Shown here: positions 8,850-17,754 of the stretch, one piece after another
Layout: every line of letters starts with the position of its first letter
Numbering within the stretch: the stretch's first letter is position 1
Origin: Tubiluchus corallicola
Lineage: Eukaryota; Priapulida; Priapulimorpha; Priapulimorphida; Tubiluchidae
NCBI GenBank assembly: GCA_030141605.1
Contig: JAQGDQ010001629.1
Span: 1 to 31,933, forward strand
Reading direction: 5' to 3'
Length of the DNA: 31,933 nt
Notes under the pieces: generated by a model
Database searches by the model: none
What the model saw: only the letters and a program-made list of their open reading frames with translations
Told to the model about the DNA's origin: nothing
Made by a program: the position numbers and the translations under genes

Positions 8850-9212
8850 CCAAGCAGCCAACCAACCAACGACCATCCAATCAACCAAACAACCATCCAA
8901 TCAACCATCGACCATCCAGTCAACCAAACAACCATCCAATCGACCCAACAATTATCCAATCGAACAAACAACAATCCAATCAACCAGCAACCATCCAGTC
9001 GACCAAACAACCATCCAATCGACCAAACAACTATCCAATCGACCAAACAACTATCCAATCAACCAGCAACCATCCAGTCAACCAAACAACCATCCAATCG
9101 ACCAAACCACCATCTAATCAACCAAACAACCATCCAATCAACCAAACAACCATCCAAACGACCAAAAAACCATTTAACCAAACAACCATCCAGTCAATCA
9201 ACCAACCAACCA
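8850..9212. repeat. ~20-bp minisatellite (AACCATCCAATC family)
   Basis: The unit is close to AAACAACCATCCAATCGACC, with variants in CGACC/CAACC, CAGTC/CAATC and occasional shorter or longer copies. It is built from (AACC)-like subunits. The minus-strand frame here (WMVVWLIGW-type repeats) is an artefact. Confidence 0.93.
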
Positions 9213-9595
9213 TTCAATCAATTTGTATATCATTGTATATTTTACTATATTGTATAGTTATTTGCATATTTTACTGTGTGGTAATTCACATTTTGACAAT
9301 GTGGTGCCTCGCTTTAGTTATGCAGCCATTAGCTAGCAACCCTCCAGCACAAATGAACAGCAAGAGATGCGCGCAAATTGCTCTGACAGATCAGAATGAG
9401 AACTAATTAACGGTTAGAAAAGCTGTAGCATTAAGACTTAGCCAGCTACAGTTATTGACCAGCAAGCCATCGTGTGCGTTTATACTGGAAACGACATTTA
9501 TTCACAAATTTATGGGAGTTTTTCACGCACAAGGAGGGAAGATCCAAACAATGAAAAGAGATTCTTTTCGGGTTTTTAAGTTTGCTGTGCTGGTT
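9213..9595. other. Unique sequence, no gene recognised
   Basis: AT-rich DNA with TTGTATA and TTACTAT repeats at the left, then mixed sequence. No motif or open frame that I can interpret. Confidence 0.5.
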
Positions 9596-9600
9596 TTTTT

Positions 9601-9990
9601 AGCTTTGCTGTTGTAGTGTTAGCTTTTTGGGTTTTGCTGTGTGTGGTGCTGACTTTTTGGGTTTTGCTGTTTGTGGTGCTGACTTTTTGGGTTTTGCTGT
9701 GTGTGGTGCTGACTTTTTGGGTTTTGCGGTTTGTGGTGCTGACGTTTTGGGTTTTGTTGTGTGTGGTGCTGACTTTTTGGGTTTTGTTGCATGTGGTGCT
9801 CACTTTTTGGGTTTTGCGGTGTGTGGCCCTGGCTTCTTTTTTAGATTTAACTGAATGTGGTGCTGGCTTTTTTAGGGCTTGCTGTATGTGGTGTTGGCTT
9901 CTTTTTTGGCTTTACTAGAGAGGCCACTGATTTCTTTTTGGGGCTTGCTGTATGTAGCACTGGCTTCTGGCTTCTTTTTTAGATTTAACT
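9601..9990. repeat. 30-bp minisatellite decaying rightwards
   Basis: The unit is GTGTGGTGCTGACTTTTTGG followed by GTTTTGCTGT. About eight regular copies run to 9820 and then increasingly diverged copies (GGCTTCTTTTTTAGATTTAAC, GGGGCTTGCTGTATG) to about 9990. Thirty is a multiple of three, so two plus-strand frames and one minus-strand frame stay open; none resembles a known protein. Confidence 0.93.
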
Positions 9991-10269
9991 GAATGTGATG
10001 CTGGCTACTTCCTAGTTAGCCTATTGGTAAATACGCCCTGAGTGCTGGCACTTCTGACCAGGTCAGTGTAATGGATGTTCATGTTTTGTGGCTTTATTGG
10101 AAATCGCTTTGCCATTTTTAGCATAAATTGATGTTGCTGGTTTTTAGGCTTACCTCTCTATGATGTTGTTTTTTTCTGCTGGCAGATGGATTTAGGTTAT
10201 TGATGAAAATATCTCGCTAACTGGATATCTAGGTGTGGGAAGCGAAAATATTGGGCTTCCACTCAAGAA

Positions 10270-10350
10270 ATAGCTAAGTGGTCGCAGCAAGAGCATGTGG
10301 CCAAAGTTAAGCAATGCTGAAGCCGGTCAATGAATGAACGGGTGACCACA
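10270..10350 (+). mobile_element. Diverged 5S/tRNA-like SINE fragment
   Basis: AAAGTTAAGCAATGCTGAAG, CCGGTCAATGAATGAACG and GGGTGACC line up in order and spacing with the box A to box C part of the 5S-like copies at 1928 and 5792 (GAAGTTAAGCAACG, GGTTAGTACTTGGATGGGTG, ACC). Just upstream, TAGCTAAGTGG at about 10273 fits a tRNA-type box A. The match is partial, so this is only a likely third and older member. Confidence 0.38.
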
Positions 10351-10556
10351 GAACTCAACATTCGCACTGGGTGGTTAATTCATCATGTTGATTGGAACCG
10401 TTTGTCTCGCCGAGGAACGATGGTTCACATCGAAATGATGCCCGGACGCCCCTGTTAGTCCAGTGCCTCAGCTTTTAGAATTTGTGTTGTCAACGAGACA
10501 CCACAGCTATCTGCATTAAGTAGCCACTGTGTGCTGGATTATTACATAATTAGCTA

Positions 10557-10870
<314 letters not shown>

Positions 10871-10955
10871 ATTAATGCTTTTTTGCTTGTTGATTTGTTT
10901 GTTTATTTGATGTGATCACGAGTACAAATAAAAATGATATATATATATATATTTA
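10871..10955 (+). repeat. Dispersed element copy A, ending in microsatellite
   Basis: ATTAATG, TTGCTTGTTGAT, TTGTTTATTTGATGTG and CACGAGTACAAATAAA, then ATGATATATATA, align in order with 25017-25090. Both copies end at ATGATATAT and pass directly into a microsatellite, here (TA)n then (GA)n. Shared ends followed by simple repeats suggest the 3' end of a non-LTR retroposon. The AATAAA inside the shared end could be its polyadenylation signal. Confidence 0.62.
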
Positions 10956-10959
10956 GAGA

Positions 10960-12000
10960 GAGAGAGAGGGATTAGTAAATTAAAAGCTAAATAAATTTTA
11001 GAGACTAATTATGTAATACATATATATTTGGTGAATCAGTAGTGCACACTGGGAAGGCGAGGCAGTGCCGTTTTACCAGGTGGCGCCAATATTTTAAATT
11101 ATCTTCTCCAATTGCATAAGCTTTTCAAACAGCTAAGCGCAATGCTAAGTAATACAACTTTGTATGGAAATTTTTTTTTAGATATAGTTTAAAAATCCCT
11201 TTTCTTCCCTTTAAAAGAAACAGAAAAAAACATTTTTGCACTTGCAATGGCAGCCACAATTACAGGAACGTCTTCATCGCGTGAATCTTTTCTTAATTAT
11301 TTGTTTATTTATTCATTTTTTATTTTACGTTTATTTCAGTACCATAGAATAATAAACAAGGCTTAGTTAAAAATCACAATTAAAATTATTACTACAAGAC
11401 AAATGAAAAATAAATAATTACACAAAAAACAGAGAATTACTAAGCTAAATATGTAAGAAAGGGTTAGTACGTGTACATTCTAAAGGGCAAAAATATTCGA
11501 AGTTAAAATGACAGCAGTATTAAGAGCAAAACTGCGTCTGGCTTCATTCCCTGAACTTGTTTTTGAAATCTTAACTGAATTTGTTTTTCTAATCGTAACT
11601 TGTTTTTGAAGATATATATATATATATATATATTAATTCTTTATTTGTCATTAAAATGGTTCACTCATTATAATAAAATTGAGTAAGCCTCAGCGTAATG
11701 TTAAAATAACAACACTGTTCAAGACAAATGCGTCCAGTGCAGACTAAAAAATACTAAATTTGCAAAACTAAGGCCTAATTATATACAATAAATGAACATA
11801 TTTACAAACACCATATTAAAATATTTTTACAAAACAATATTACAAAAGTACATTAAATTTTACATGACATATTTTACACTATACATACATTTGACATGAC
11901 ACAATTAACAGAAACATGCTTTACATTACATAAATTTCACTCATTACATTTACACTACTTACACATTTGACATTACAAAACTAACATAACACGTATAGAT
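10960..12000. other. AT-rich unique DNA without a gene
   Basis: Several features are faint. GTGCACACTGGGAAGGCGAG near 11042 resembles the right part of the dispersed element at 16243. A (TA)n run lies at about 11611-11630, followed by TTCTTTATTTGTCATT, which in reverse resembles the end of copy A. ACA/TTACA-rich sequence with irregular TTACAT motifs runs from 11800 to 11990. No exon is recognised. Confidence 0.5.
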
Positions 12001-12835
12001 GGTCCCCGTTTGACTGCATTGCGATTGTAACAGATGAAACTTGTAAAATTCTTTGACAGGTTAAATACGCGGTAATTTATCGTCTGTAGTCTAGAGTCGA
12101 CGTGGCGTCTTGTTGAGTCTTCATTCTATACAGTGTGACGTTTATTGTACTCGCCCGTCACTCGGCAGAATTATTTATGTCAAGAACCTCTTCTCATGAA
12201 TCTGCCTCTTCAGCTTTTTCGCAAAAATGCAGAAAGATTTATGAGCTTTTATCGGTCCGCGTCGGAATAATCACTCAATTTTGCTAACCGTTTGATCATG
12301 CGTGTTCCGGGTAAACATACGTCCCGTCGTAAAATGGACGAAACCAAAACGGGTACCGTTGACACAGTGACGGTGACGTCATCGCTGTGTGAAAGGAAGC
12401 CAGCGAATTGACAGGTTGTTTCATCGTGTGCAGTGTAGGCGTATTGCGTACCTGCGGGATTACATCCACATCATTCTGCTGTGATGCTGTGTGTGCACAG
12501 TAATTATAGGGCTTCAGAGCTGTAGAGAGAGGTTTTTGTTTTTGTTTAGTTGTCCTTCTTGCACGGACAATTCCCGGTGATAATTATTATGACAATGAAC
12601 GCATTGTGTCGCGGACAATGAACGGATTGTGTCGCGGACAATAAACATACACGCAGAAATGATGAAGATGAAATTTGAAGATGAATCAGTTTGACGACAT
12701 TGTTGTGTACGTGCGTTTTTAAGCTTAGTTTAAACTCACCATGTAATTAACAGAACTGAATATAATGTGGACTGTTGTTGTGCCATGAATTCACTTATTT
12801 ATCAGACAACTTTTATCCGTAGCTTTATGATTTGA
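12001..12835 (+). promoter_or_regulatory. CpG-richer region, possible promoter and 5' UTR
   Basis: Around 12290-12470 CpG is denser than in surrounding DNA (GTCCCGTCGTAAAATGGACG, AAACGGGTACCGTTG), and there is a perfect CRE at 12374-12381 within an ACACAG...CTGTGT inverted arrangement. A short direct repeat, GTCGCGGACAATGAACG / GTCGCGGACAATAAAC, lies near 12608-12645. There is no TATA box. A good splice donor lies downstream at 12929. A promoter is plausible but unproven. Confidence 0.3.
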
Positions 12836-12928
12836 TGTTTGCACTCTGGACACTGGCCCCGCATGGCTTCTGGGCGATTAGGCAGATCACAGTCAGTTGC
12901 TGGCACGGTATGGACACCAAAAGAAAAG
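12836..12928 (+). other. Candidate coding exon end with splice donor
   Basis: The segment is GC-richer than its surroundings and ends CAAAAGAAAAG/GTAAGCA, a strong donor (GT at 12929-12930), after which composition becomes AT-rich. Two frames are open through the junction. One reads GRLGRSQSVAGTVWTPKEK, the other starts at ATG 12836 with MFALWTLAPHGF. I recognise neither. It could be a first coding exon of a gene running right, but no partner exon was found in the window. Confidence 0.28.
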
Positions 12929-13167
12929 GTAAGCATAATAGTAATGGTACATTTTCCGTATGAGTCACGGTTGGAATTTTCAAGCATTTTTAGAACATCA
13001 ATTTTGTTGTATATTTATGCTAACTTTTGCATAGCTCCTACTGTCTCATGATACACGAAATCTATATAGACATAATAACAAAATCGACTTCTGCCCTTCC
13101 CACGTAGAAAATATGAATTCTGTGAAAAGCTTGTGTTTGTGTGTCTGTAGGTGCAGTAATGAAATTT

Positions 13168-13526
13168 AAAGAGATGAAGTTGTAATCACGAAACTTGGTA
13201 TAGGTCTGATTTGGGATGAGTGTGTAAAAGACTTCTAAACACACCGTTGATTTTTGGGGGGTGGGGGGTCATGGATCTGTACCATCATTGAATACCTTTT
13301 AGTTTCACAACAGCTACGGGGGAGGGAGGGGGAGGGTAATAGAATCTAAAGAGATGAAGCTGTAATCACGAAACTTGGTATAGGTCTGACTTGGGATAAA
13401 GACTTGTACAAGACTTCTAAACATACCGTCGATTTTTTTGTGGGGGTGGGGGGTCATGGATCTACACCATCATTGAATACCTTTTAGTTTCATAACAGCT
13501 ACGGGGGAGGGAGGGGGAGGGGGAAA
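13168..13526. repeat. 180-bp tandem duplication with G-quadruplex-like runs
   Basis: Unit 1 starts at 13168 and unit 2 at 13348, both with AAAGAGATGAAG, then TGTAATCACGAAACTTGG, GGGGTCATGGATCT and CATCATTGAATACC. Each unit holds a GGGGG(T)GGGGGG run and ends in GGGGGAGGGAGGGGGAGGG (13318-13336; extended in unit 2 at 13503-13523). The second unit differs by point changes and small indels. Confidence 0.95.
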
Positions 13527-13793
13527 GTATGTCTAGCTCTATGTATGCATCTGCAGGCTGTTTTGTGAATACTGTGGTTAATAATCGTGATTTTAATTAG
13601 TTTCACACTCTTTGAAGCTGGTCAGAATTTTGGCAAATGTGTACCCCTCCCCCTGAACTGACTGTCCGGTGCATCTACGTAATAGCAGCTTCTGTTTAAG
13701 TAAAGTTGTCTAAATTGATGCATTAGAAAAAGCAGATGGTCGCTATGTCATTCGTGTAAGCCATGCTTTACGCTTCGAAAAAAACGTTCTCAA

Positions 13794-14009
13794 ATGAGCT
13801 ATGACATCCCAGAATGCAGCATGAGCTGTGACATCCCAGAATGCAGCATGAGCTATGACATCACAGAATGCAGCATGAGCTATGACATCCCAGAATGCAG
13901 CATGAGCTATGACATCCCAGAATGCAGCATGAGCTATGACATCACAGAATGCAGCATGAGCTATGACATCCCAGAATGCAGCATGAGCTATGACATCCCA
14001 GAATGCAAC
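13794..14009. repeat. 27-bp tandem repeat, exactly 8 copies
   Basis: The unit is ATGAGCTATGACATCCCAGA followed by ATGCAGC. Eight units fill 216 bp. Six have CATCCCAG and two have CATCACAG. The CCCAGAATGCA core equals the conserved half of the ZNF143/Staf-type site. Because 27 is a multiple of three, frames are open on both strands (SYDIPECSM and its shadow) but carry no domain. Confidence 0.97.
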
Positions 14010-14230
14010 ATGCAATGTCAACCAAACAAACTGTGAGTTCAAAGCAAAACTGTCCACAGGCTTTTGTCAATATATGTAGCAACATAAACCAAATTCCTTT
14101 AGTGGCACAAACACTTTTATTATTGACTGTCTTTTCTGTACACTACGTTGTGACTACTAGATTAAAACTGTAAAAGCTCAAATCAGTTGAAACTGGTTAA
14201 CCTTGGGTAATGTATATCAGAAACCAGTCA

Positions 14231-14476
14231 GGTGAGAAAATGATTCACTGTAGTCTAACTTGTTGTAAAGTTGTAATGTTGCTAAAGTTTATAAAGTTCA
14301 TAAACAAACCCGTGAATCAGTTCACGACACTACAAGAAGAAGTACAACTCAAGTAAAGGTGAGAAAATGATTCACTGTAGTCTAACTTGTTGTAAAGTTG
14401 CTAAAGTTTATAAAGTTCGTAAACAAACTCGTGAATCAGTTCACAACACTACAAGAAGAACAACAACTCAAGTAAG
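14231..14476. repeat. 128-bp tandem duplication
   Basis: Units starting at 14231 and 14359 share GGTGAGAAAATGATTCACTG, CTAACTTGTTGTAAAGTTG, GTGAATCAGTTCAC (a near-palindrome) and CACTACAAGAAGAA, then CAACTCAAGTAA. Unit 1 carries an extra TAATGTTG. The junctions read AAG/GTGAGA and AAG/TAAGT, so each unit carries donor-like sequence. Confidence 0.93.
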
Positions 14477-14908
14477 TACTAGACATCCCATTCTAGGATG
14501 CAATTATGAATTGAAATGCTTCACCACGTTAAACGAGTCATCCCTACGGATGATAATAAATGTACATTTAGAGAGACCACATATGGCTTCTAGTAAACCG
14601 TATAACGTGATTTACATCAGATGGAATTACTAGGCGTATCACTGGGTGAAACTGTAGAAAAGTACCAGTATTGTGTTATTATATAATAATTTCATTCCTA
14701 TTTTCCATTACAGTATAAACAGTCGCTGAAAATAAGGGTTCAATCAGGACTTTTACACAACAGCGTAAAAGAGAAACTGCTTATGAGAATATTAAGAGGT
14801 CTCTCTTATTTATGATTGTTGTTCTCACGTCAGCTGAGTTGATTCGCCCCCTATTCTCTGGGATTGATGATTTGATCGTAGTGGCAGGGAGAAAATTGCG
14901 GCACGATA
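14477..14908. other. Unique sequence, no gene recognised
   Basis: Mixed AT-rich DNA between the duplication and the candidate promoter. A plus-strand frame crosses 14367-14633 but starts inside the duplication and shows no domain. Confidence 0.5.
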
Positions 14909-15011
14909 GCAAGCACAATAACTCACATCTGCAAGCACAATAACTCACATCTGCAAGCACAATAACTCACATCTCCATTCTATATAAAGGGGGCCTCACA
15001 TATGTAGATCA
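14909..15011 (+). promoter_or_regulatory. Candidate TATA promoter with three 22-bp direct repeats
   Basis: Three perfect head-to-tail copies of a 22-bp unit (GCAAGCACAATAACTCACAT plus CT) occupy 14909-14930, 14931-14952 and 14953-14974. Only six bases separate the third from TATATAAAGG at 14981. An initiator-like TCAATAG places its A at 15011, 30 bp from the first T of the TATA box, the standard Pol II spacing. Repeats stacked directly upstream of a TATA box resemble enhancer repeats of retroviral-type LTRs or of inducible genes. No LTR ends are identified, so an ordinary promoter remains possible. Confidence 0.5.
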
Positions 15012-15135
15012 ATAGTTTAATTTGTTGGCATTACGGCGTAGTCGGTGCCTGCAGTTTGCGTGGTGCGCCAGGCAAATCACTAGTCGTTAAGCAAAATTCT
15101 TGCTATCCATGTCGTGTCTTATCAAGTGCTTTCAA
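15011..15135 (+). other. Candidate first exon ending in a splice donor
   Basis: From the predicted start at 15011 the sequence runs to TGCTTTCAAG/GTGAGAAAG, with GT at 15136-15137, a near-consensus donor. An ATG at 15109 would encode MSCLIKCFQ before the junction. The 41-bp E-box array would then lie within the first intron. No downstream exon is seen, so this rests on signal spacing alone. Confidence 0.3.
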
Positions 15136-15145
15136 GGTGAGAAAG

Positions 15146-16050
15146 TTTAGCAAGGACAAGGCAACCGGATGTAGTCACGTGTTCAGTTTATCAGAGACAA
15201 GTCAAGCTGTTGTAGTCACGTGTTCAGTTTATCACGGACAAGTCAAGCTGTTGTAGTCACGTGTTCAGTTTATCAGGGACAAGTCAAGCTGTTGTAGTCA
15301 CGTGTTCAGTTTATCAGGGACAAGTCAAGCTGTTGTAGTCACGTGTTCAGTTTAGCAGGGACAAGTCAAGCTATTGTAGTCACTTGTTCAGTTTATCAGG
15401 GACAAGTCAAGCTGTTGTAGTCACGTGTTCAGTTTAGCAGGGACAAGTCAAGCTGTTGTAGTCACGTGTTCAGTTTATCAGGGACAAGTCAAGCTGTTGT
15501 AGTCACGTGTTCAGTTTATCAGGGACAAGTCAAGCTGTTGTAGTCACTTGTTCAGTTTAGCAGGGGGGACAAGTCAAGCTGTTGTAGTCACGTGTTCAGT
15601 TTAGCAGGGGACAAGTCAAGCTGTTGTAGTCACTTGTTCAGTTTATCAGGGACAAGTCAAGCTGTTGTAGTCACATGTTCAGTTTATCAGGGACAAGTCA
15701 AGCTGTTGTAGTCACGTGTTCAGTTTATCAGGGACAAGTCAAGCTGTTGTAGTCACATGTTCAGTTTATCAGGGACAAGTCAAGCTGTTGTAGTCACGTG
15801 TTCAGTTTATCAGGGACAAGTCAAGCTGTTGTAGTCACGTGTTCAGTTTATCAGGGACAAGTCAAGCTGTTGTAGTCACTTGTTCAGTTTATCAGGGACA
15901 AGTCAAGCTGTTGTAGTCACGTGTTCAGTTTAGCAGGGACAAGTCAAGCTGTTGTAGTCACTTGTTCAGTTTAGCAGGGACAAGTCAAGCTGTTGTAGTC
16001 ACTTGTTCAGTTTAGCAGGGACAAGTCAAGCTGTTGTAGTCACGTGTTCA
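15146..16050. repeat. 41-bp minisatellite with an E-box in every copy
   Basis: The unit is GTCACGTGTTCAGTTTATCA followed by GGGACAAGTCAAGCTGTTGT and A. Twenty-two E-box positions are present: by my count 14 CACGTG, 6 CACTTG and 2 CACATG, all still CANNTG. TTTATC alternates with TTTAGC. One copy near 15560 has extra Gs (AGCAGGGGGGAC) and the next has one. The first unit (15146-15175) is degenerate. Confidence 0.97.
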
Positions 16051-16242
16051 TCGAAAGTCACTTCCTACGTTAAAGCACAAGAAACCCCCTCATCAACATA
16101 AACATAAAGCTTAAGAAATTTTATATCACTTACATACTGCCTTTTTGCATACAGGACTTCAATCGGCAGTAACGCTGTATAAAACATGTAAATTTAAACT
16201 CCCGCGATGACCGTTAGACGCAGCCATTTTGACGACAGGTCA
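16051..16242. other. Short unique spacer
   Basis: AT-rich DNA between the 41-bp array and the dispersed element. It contains GCAGCCATTTTGACGACAGG near 16220. No feature is recognised. Confidence 0.5.
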
Positions 16243-16410
16243 TGTGAAACAAGTTTAGATAACATTTTGTAAAGATTGAAAAAATAATCAGAGCATTCGT
16301 AGCGCACAAGTCACTAACTAAATAAAATTTAAAATTACTGTACCTTGTCAATAAGATTAAAAATACGTTTTTGGTTAGTGAGTGGTGCACCCTGGAAGGT
16401 GAGTCAGGGA
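16243..16410 (+). repeat. Dispersed element copy 1 (inverted copy at 29566-29710)
   Basis: GAAACAAG, then TTGAAAAAATAATCAGAGC, ATTCGTAGC, GTCACTAACTAA, ATTTAAAATTAC, CTTGTC and GGTTAGTGAGTGGTGCACC, CTGGAAGGTGAGTCA match the reverse complement of 29566-29710 with substitutions and small indels over about 150 bp. The sequence is low in coding potential. It is a short interspersed element, MITE or TE fragment of unknown class. GGTGCACC near its right end is a perfect palindrome. Confidence 0.8.
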
Positions 16411-16606
16411 CAAAGTCACTATATATGGTAACTTTGAAAAAATGAAAATATTCTAGTTAGTTTAGTCAGTAGCTGTGCTTTTATCCCATCTCTTTGCCTA
16501 GAAGAACTTTTGTCCACTTGAAGGATCCAAATTCATCTGTTTAGCACGTGGAATAAACGAGTTTGAAGAAATCCACATTTATTACTAATTTTAATTTGCA
16601 CAACTA
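16411..16606. other. Unique flank of the transposon
   Basis: AT-rich DNA up to the TA target site at 16605-16606. GGAATAAACG near 16550 includes an AATAAA. No exon is recognised. Confidence 0.5.
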
Positions 16607-16631
16607 CCGTAAAACGGGGTGAGTTCGCCAC
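16607..16631 (+). repeat. Left terminal inverted repeat
   Basis: 25 bp, pairing with 17553-17577 with a single mismatch (CCGTAAAACG against CCGTAAGACG). TA lies immediately outside. The inner 15 bp are repeated once more at 16636-16650. Confidence 0.95.
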
Positions 16632-16825
16632 CCGAGGGTGAGTTCGCCACCCCTTACGTAATGGCCATTGTAGGTTTGCTGTAACTATTGTTCAGTGTTT
16701 AATGAACAGATATCATGATCACCGTCATTATAAACAGTTTGCGACAGTTATCTTCTTTCAATTCGCACTAGAAGTATTCCATTCTGCGCTACATATTATT
16801 TGTCTACTATTTCTTGCTACTTAAC

Positions 16826-17312
16826 ATGCCACGCACCTGCACCACTGTACCGGGTCATAGATACCAAAATTATACCCCAGAAGCTCTGGAAGCTGCCCTA
16901 CATGCCGTCAAGAATACCAACAGGACAATCAACGCAGCGGCGAGGCAATTCGGAGTTCCAAGAAAGACCCTTTCTGACAAACTCTCAGGAACTCATCCGC
17001 GGAAGACCGGAGGTCAGCCAGTGTTCTCCGCCGCCGAGGAGCACAAAATCGCCAACACTCCAAGTGGCCGCTGAGTGGGGGTTCCCAATGACTGCCATCG
17101 ATCTCCGACTAGTGATTAAGAGTGTTGTTGACGCGAAGGGAATCCAGGAACGATGATTCAAGGCAAACACCCCTGGAATAGACTTTGTCAAATCATTCGC
17201 GTGAAGGAACAATCTGGTTTTCAGAGTGGCTGGCAACATCAAGCGCGCCCGCGATAAGATCAGTGCACAAGACGTTCAAGCCTTCCTTGCCAACGTAGAA
17301 GTTTCTATTTGA
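16826..17312 (+). pseudogene. Pogo-type transposase remnant (HTH_psq + CENP-B-like HTH)
   Basis: From ATG 16826, MPRT is followed by RYQNYTPEALEAALHAVK and then INAAARQFGVPRKTLSDKL, a pipsqueak-type helix-turn-helix typical of pogo/Tigger/jerky transposases. The frame closes at TGA 17072-17074. In the next frame, from about 17056, the family pattern resumes: LQVAAEWGFPMTAIDLRLVI, then GIQER, a TGA at 17153-17155, FKANTPGIDFVKSFA, a further TGA, RNNLVFRVAGNIKRARDKIS and a stop at 17310-17312. This is the second (CENP-B/Tc5-type) DNA-binding domain. One frameshift and two internal stops inactivate it, and the DDE integrase-like domain that should follow is absent. In the family this protein binds the terminal repeats and cuts and pastes the element. 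An alternative upstream TTG start at 16814 is unlikely. Confidence 0.88.
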
Positions 17313-17552
17313 AAACTAAAACTAGACATTTTTCATAATTTTTTCATAGGGTGGCGAACTCACCCCCAACCAGCCAATCACAACCAGTTAACTTCAGCTG
17401 CCTAGAATGGCATTAAACAGTGTTAAATTGTTAGTGGCGAATTCACCCCACGATAGTGTTTCATTCGAAAGGCAATATAAAGCTTGAACTAAGAAAATCG
17501 GTTGGGTAATTCTCTTGCTATGGCAGGAAACGTAAAAAAATACCCCTAAAAA

Positions 17553-17577
17553 GTGGCGAACTCACCCCGTCTTACGG
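17553..17577 (-). repeat. Right terminal inverted repeat
   Basis: Reverse complement of 16607-16631 with one mismatch, followed by the target TA at 17578-17579. Subterminal copies of the inner motif at 17351 and 17434 have the same orientation. Confidence 0.95.
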
Positions 17578-17754
17578 TATTATATTATTGTACTATTTAT
17601 ATAGCCCTGTATTACATTATTACTTGCCTTAATTACAATAATAATAATGTATCAACATAAAACAGTTTTATGACCAACCCTTATTTCTCCGCGTGCTGCA
17701 TATTACGTATTCTTTTATGTGAAAATTTATTCAATGTAGGGCTGAGTGAAGTAT

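Larger units (their letters stand above)
16607..17577 (+). mobile_element. Pogo-like (Tc1/mariner superfamily) DNA transposon, 971 bp
   Basis: The element is bounded by 25-bp terminal inverted repeats starting CCGTAAAACGGGGTGAG (left) and ending CTCACCCCGTCTTACGG (right), one mismatch apart. Both are flanked by TA (16605-16606 and 17578-17579), the expected target duplication for this superfamily. Three additional subterminal copies of GGGTGAGTTCGCCAC lie at 16636-16650 (direct) and, inverted, at 17351-17365 and 17434-17449 (GAATTC variant). Inside is a broken transposase remnant with the DNA-binding half only. Lacking the DDE catalytic half, it is non-autonomous by internal deletion. It sits between the 41-bp array and the GGATA array. 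Confidence 0.92.

Noticed and set aside
16800-17156. Intact 118-codon gene in the transposon
   Set aside because: Its first part is the wrong frame for the transposase; the family match switches frames near 17056, so this ORF is a mix of shadow and remnant.
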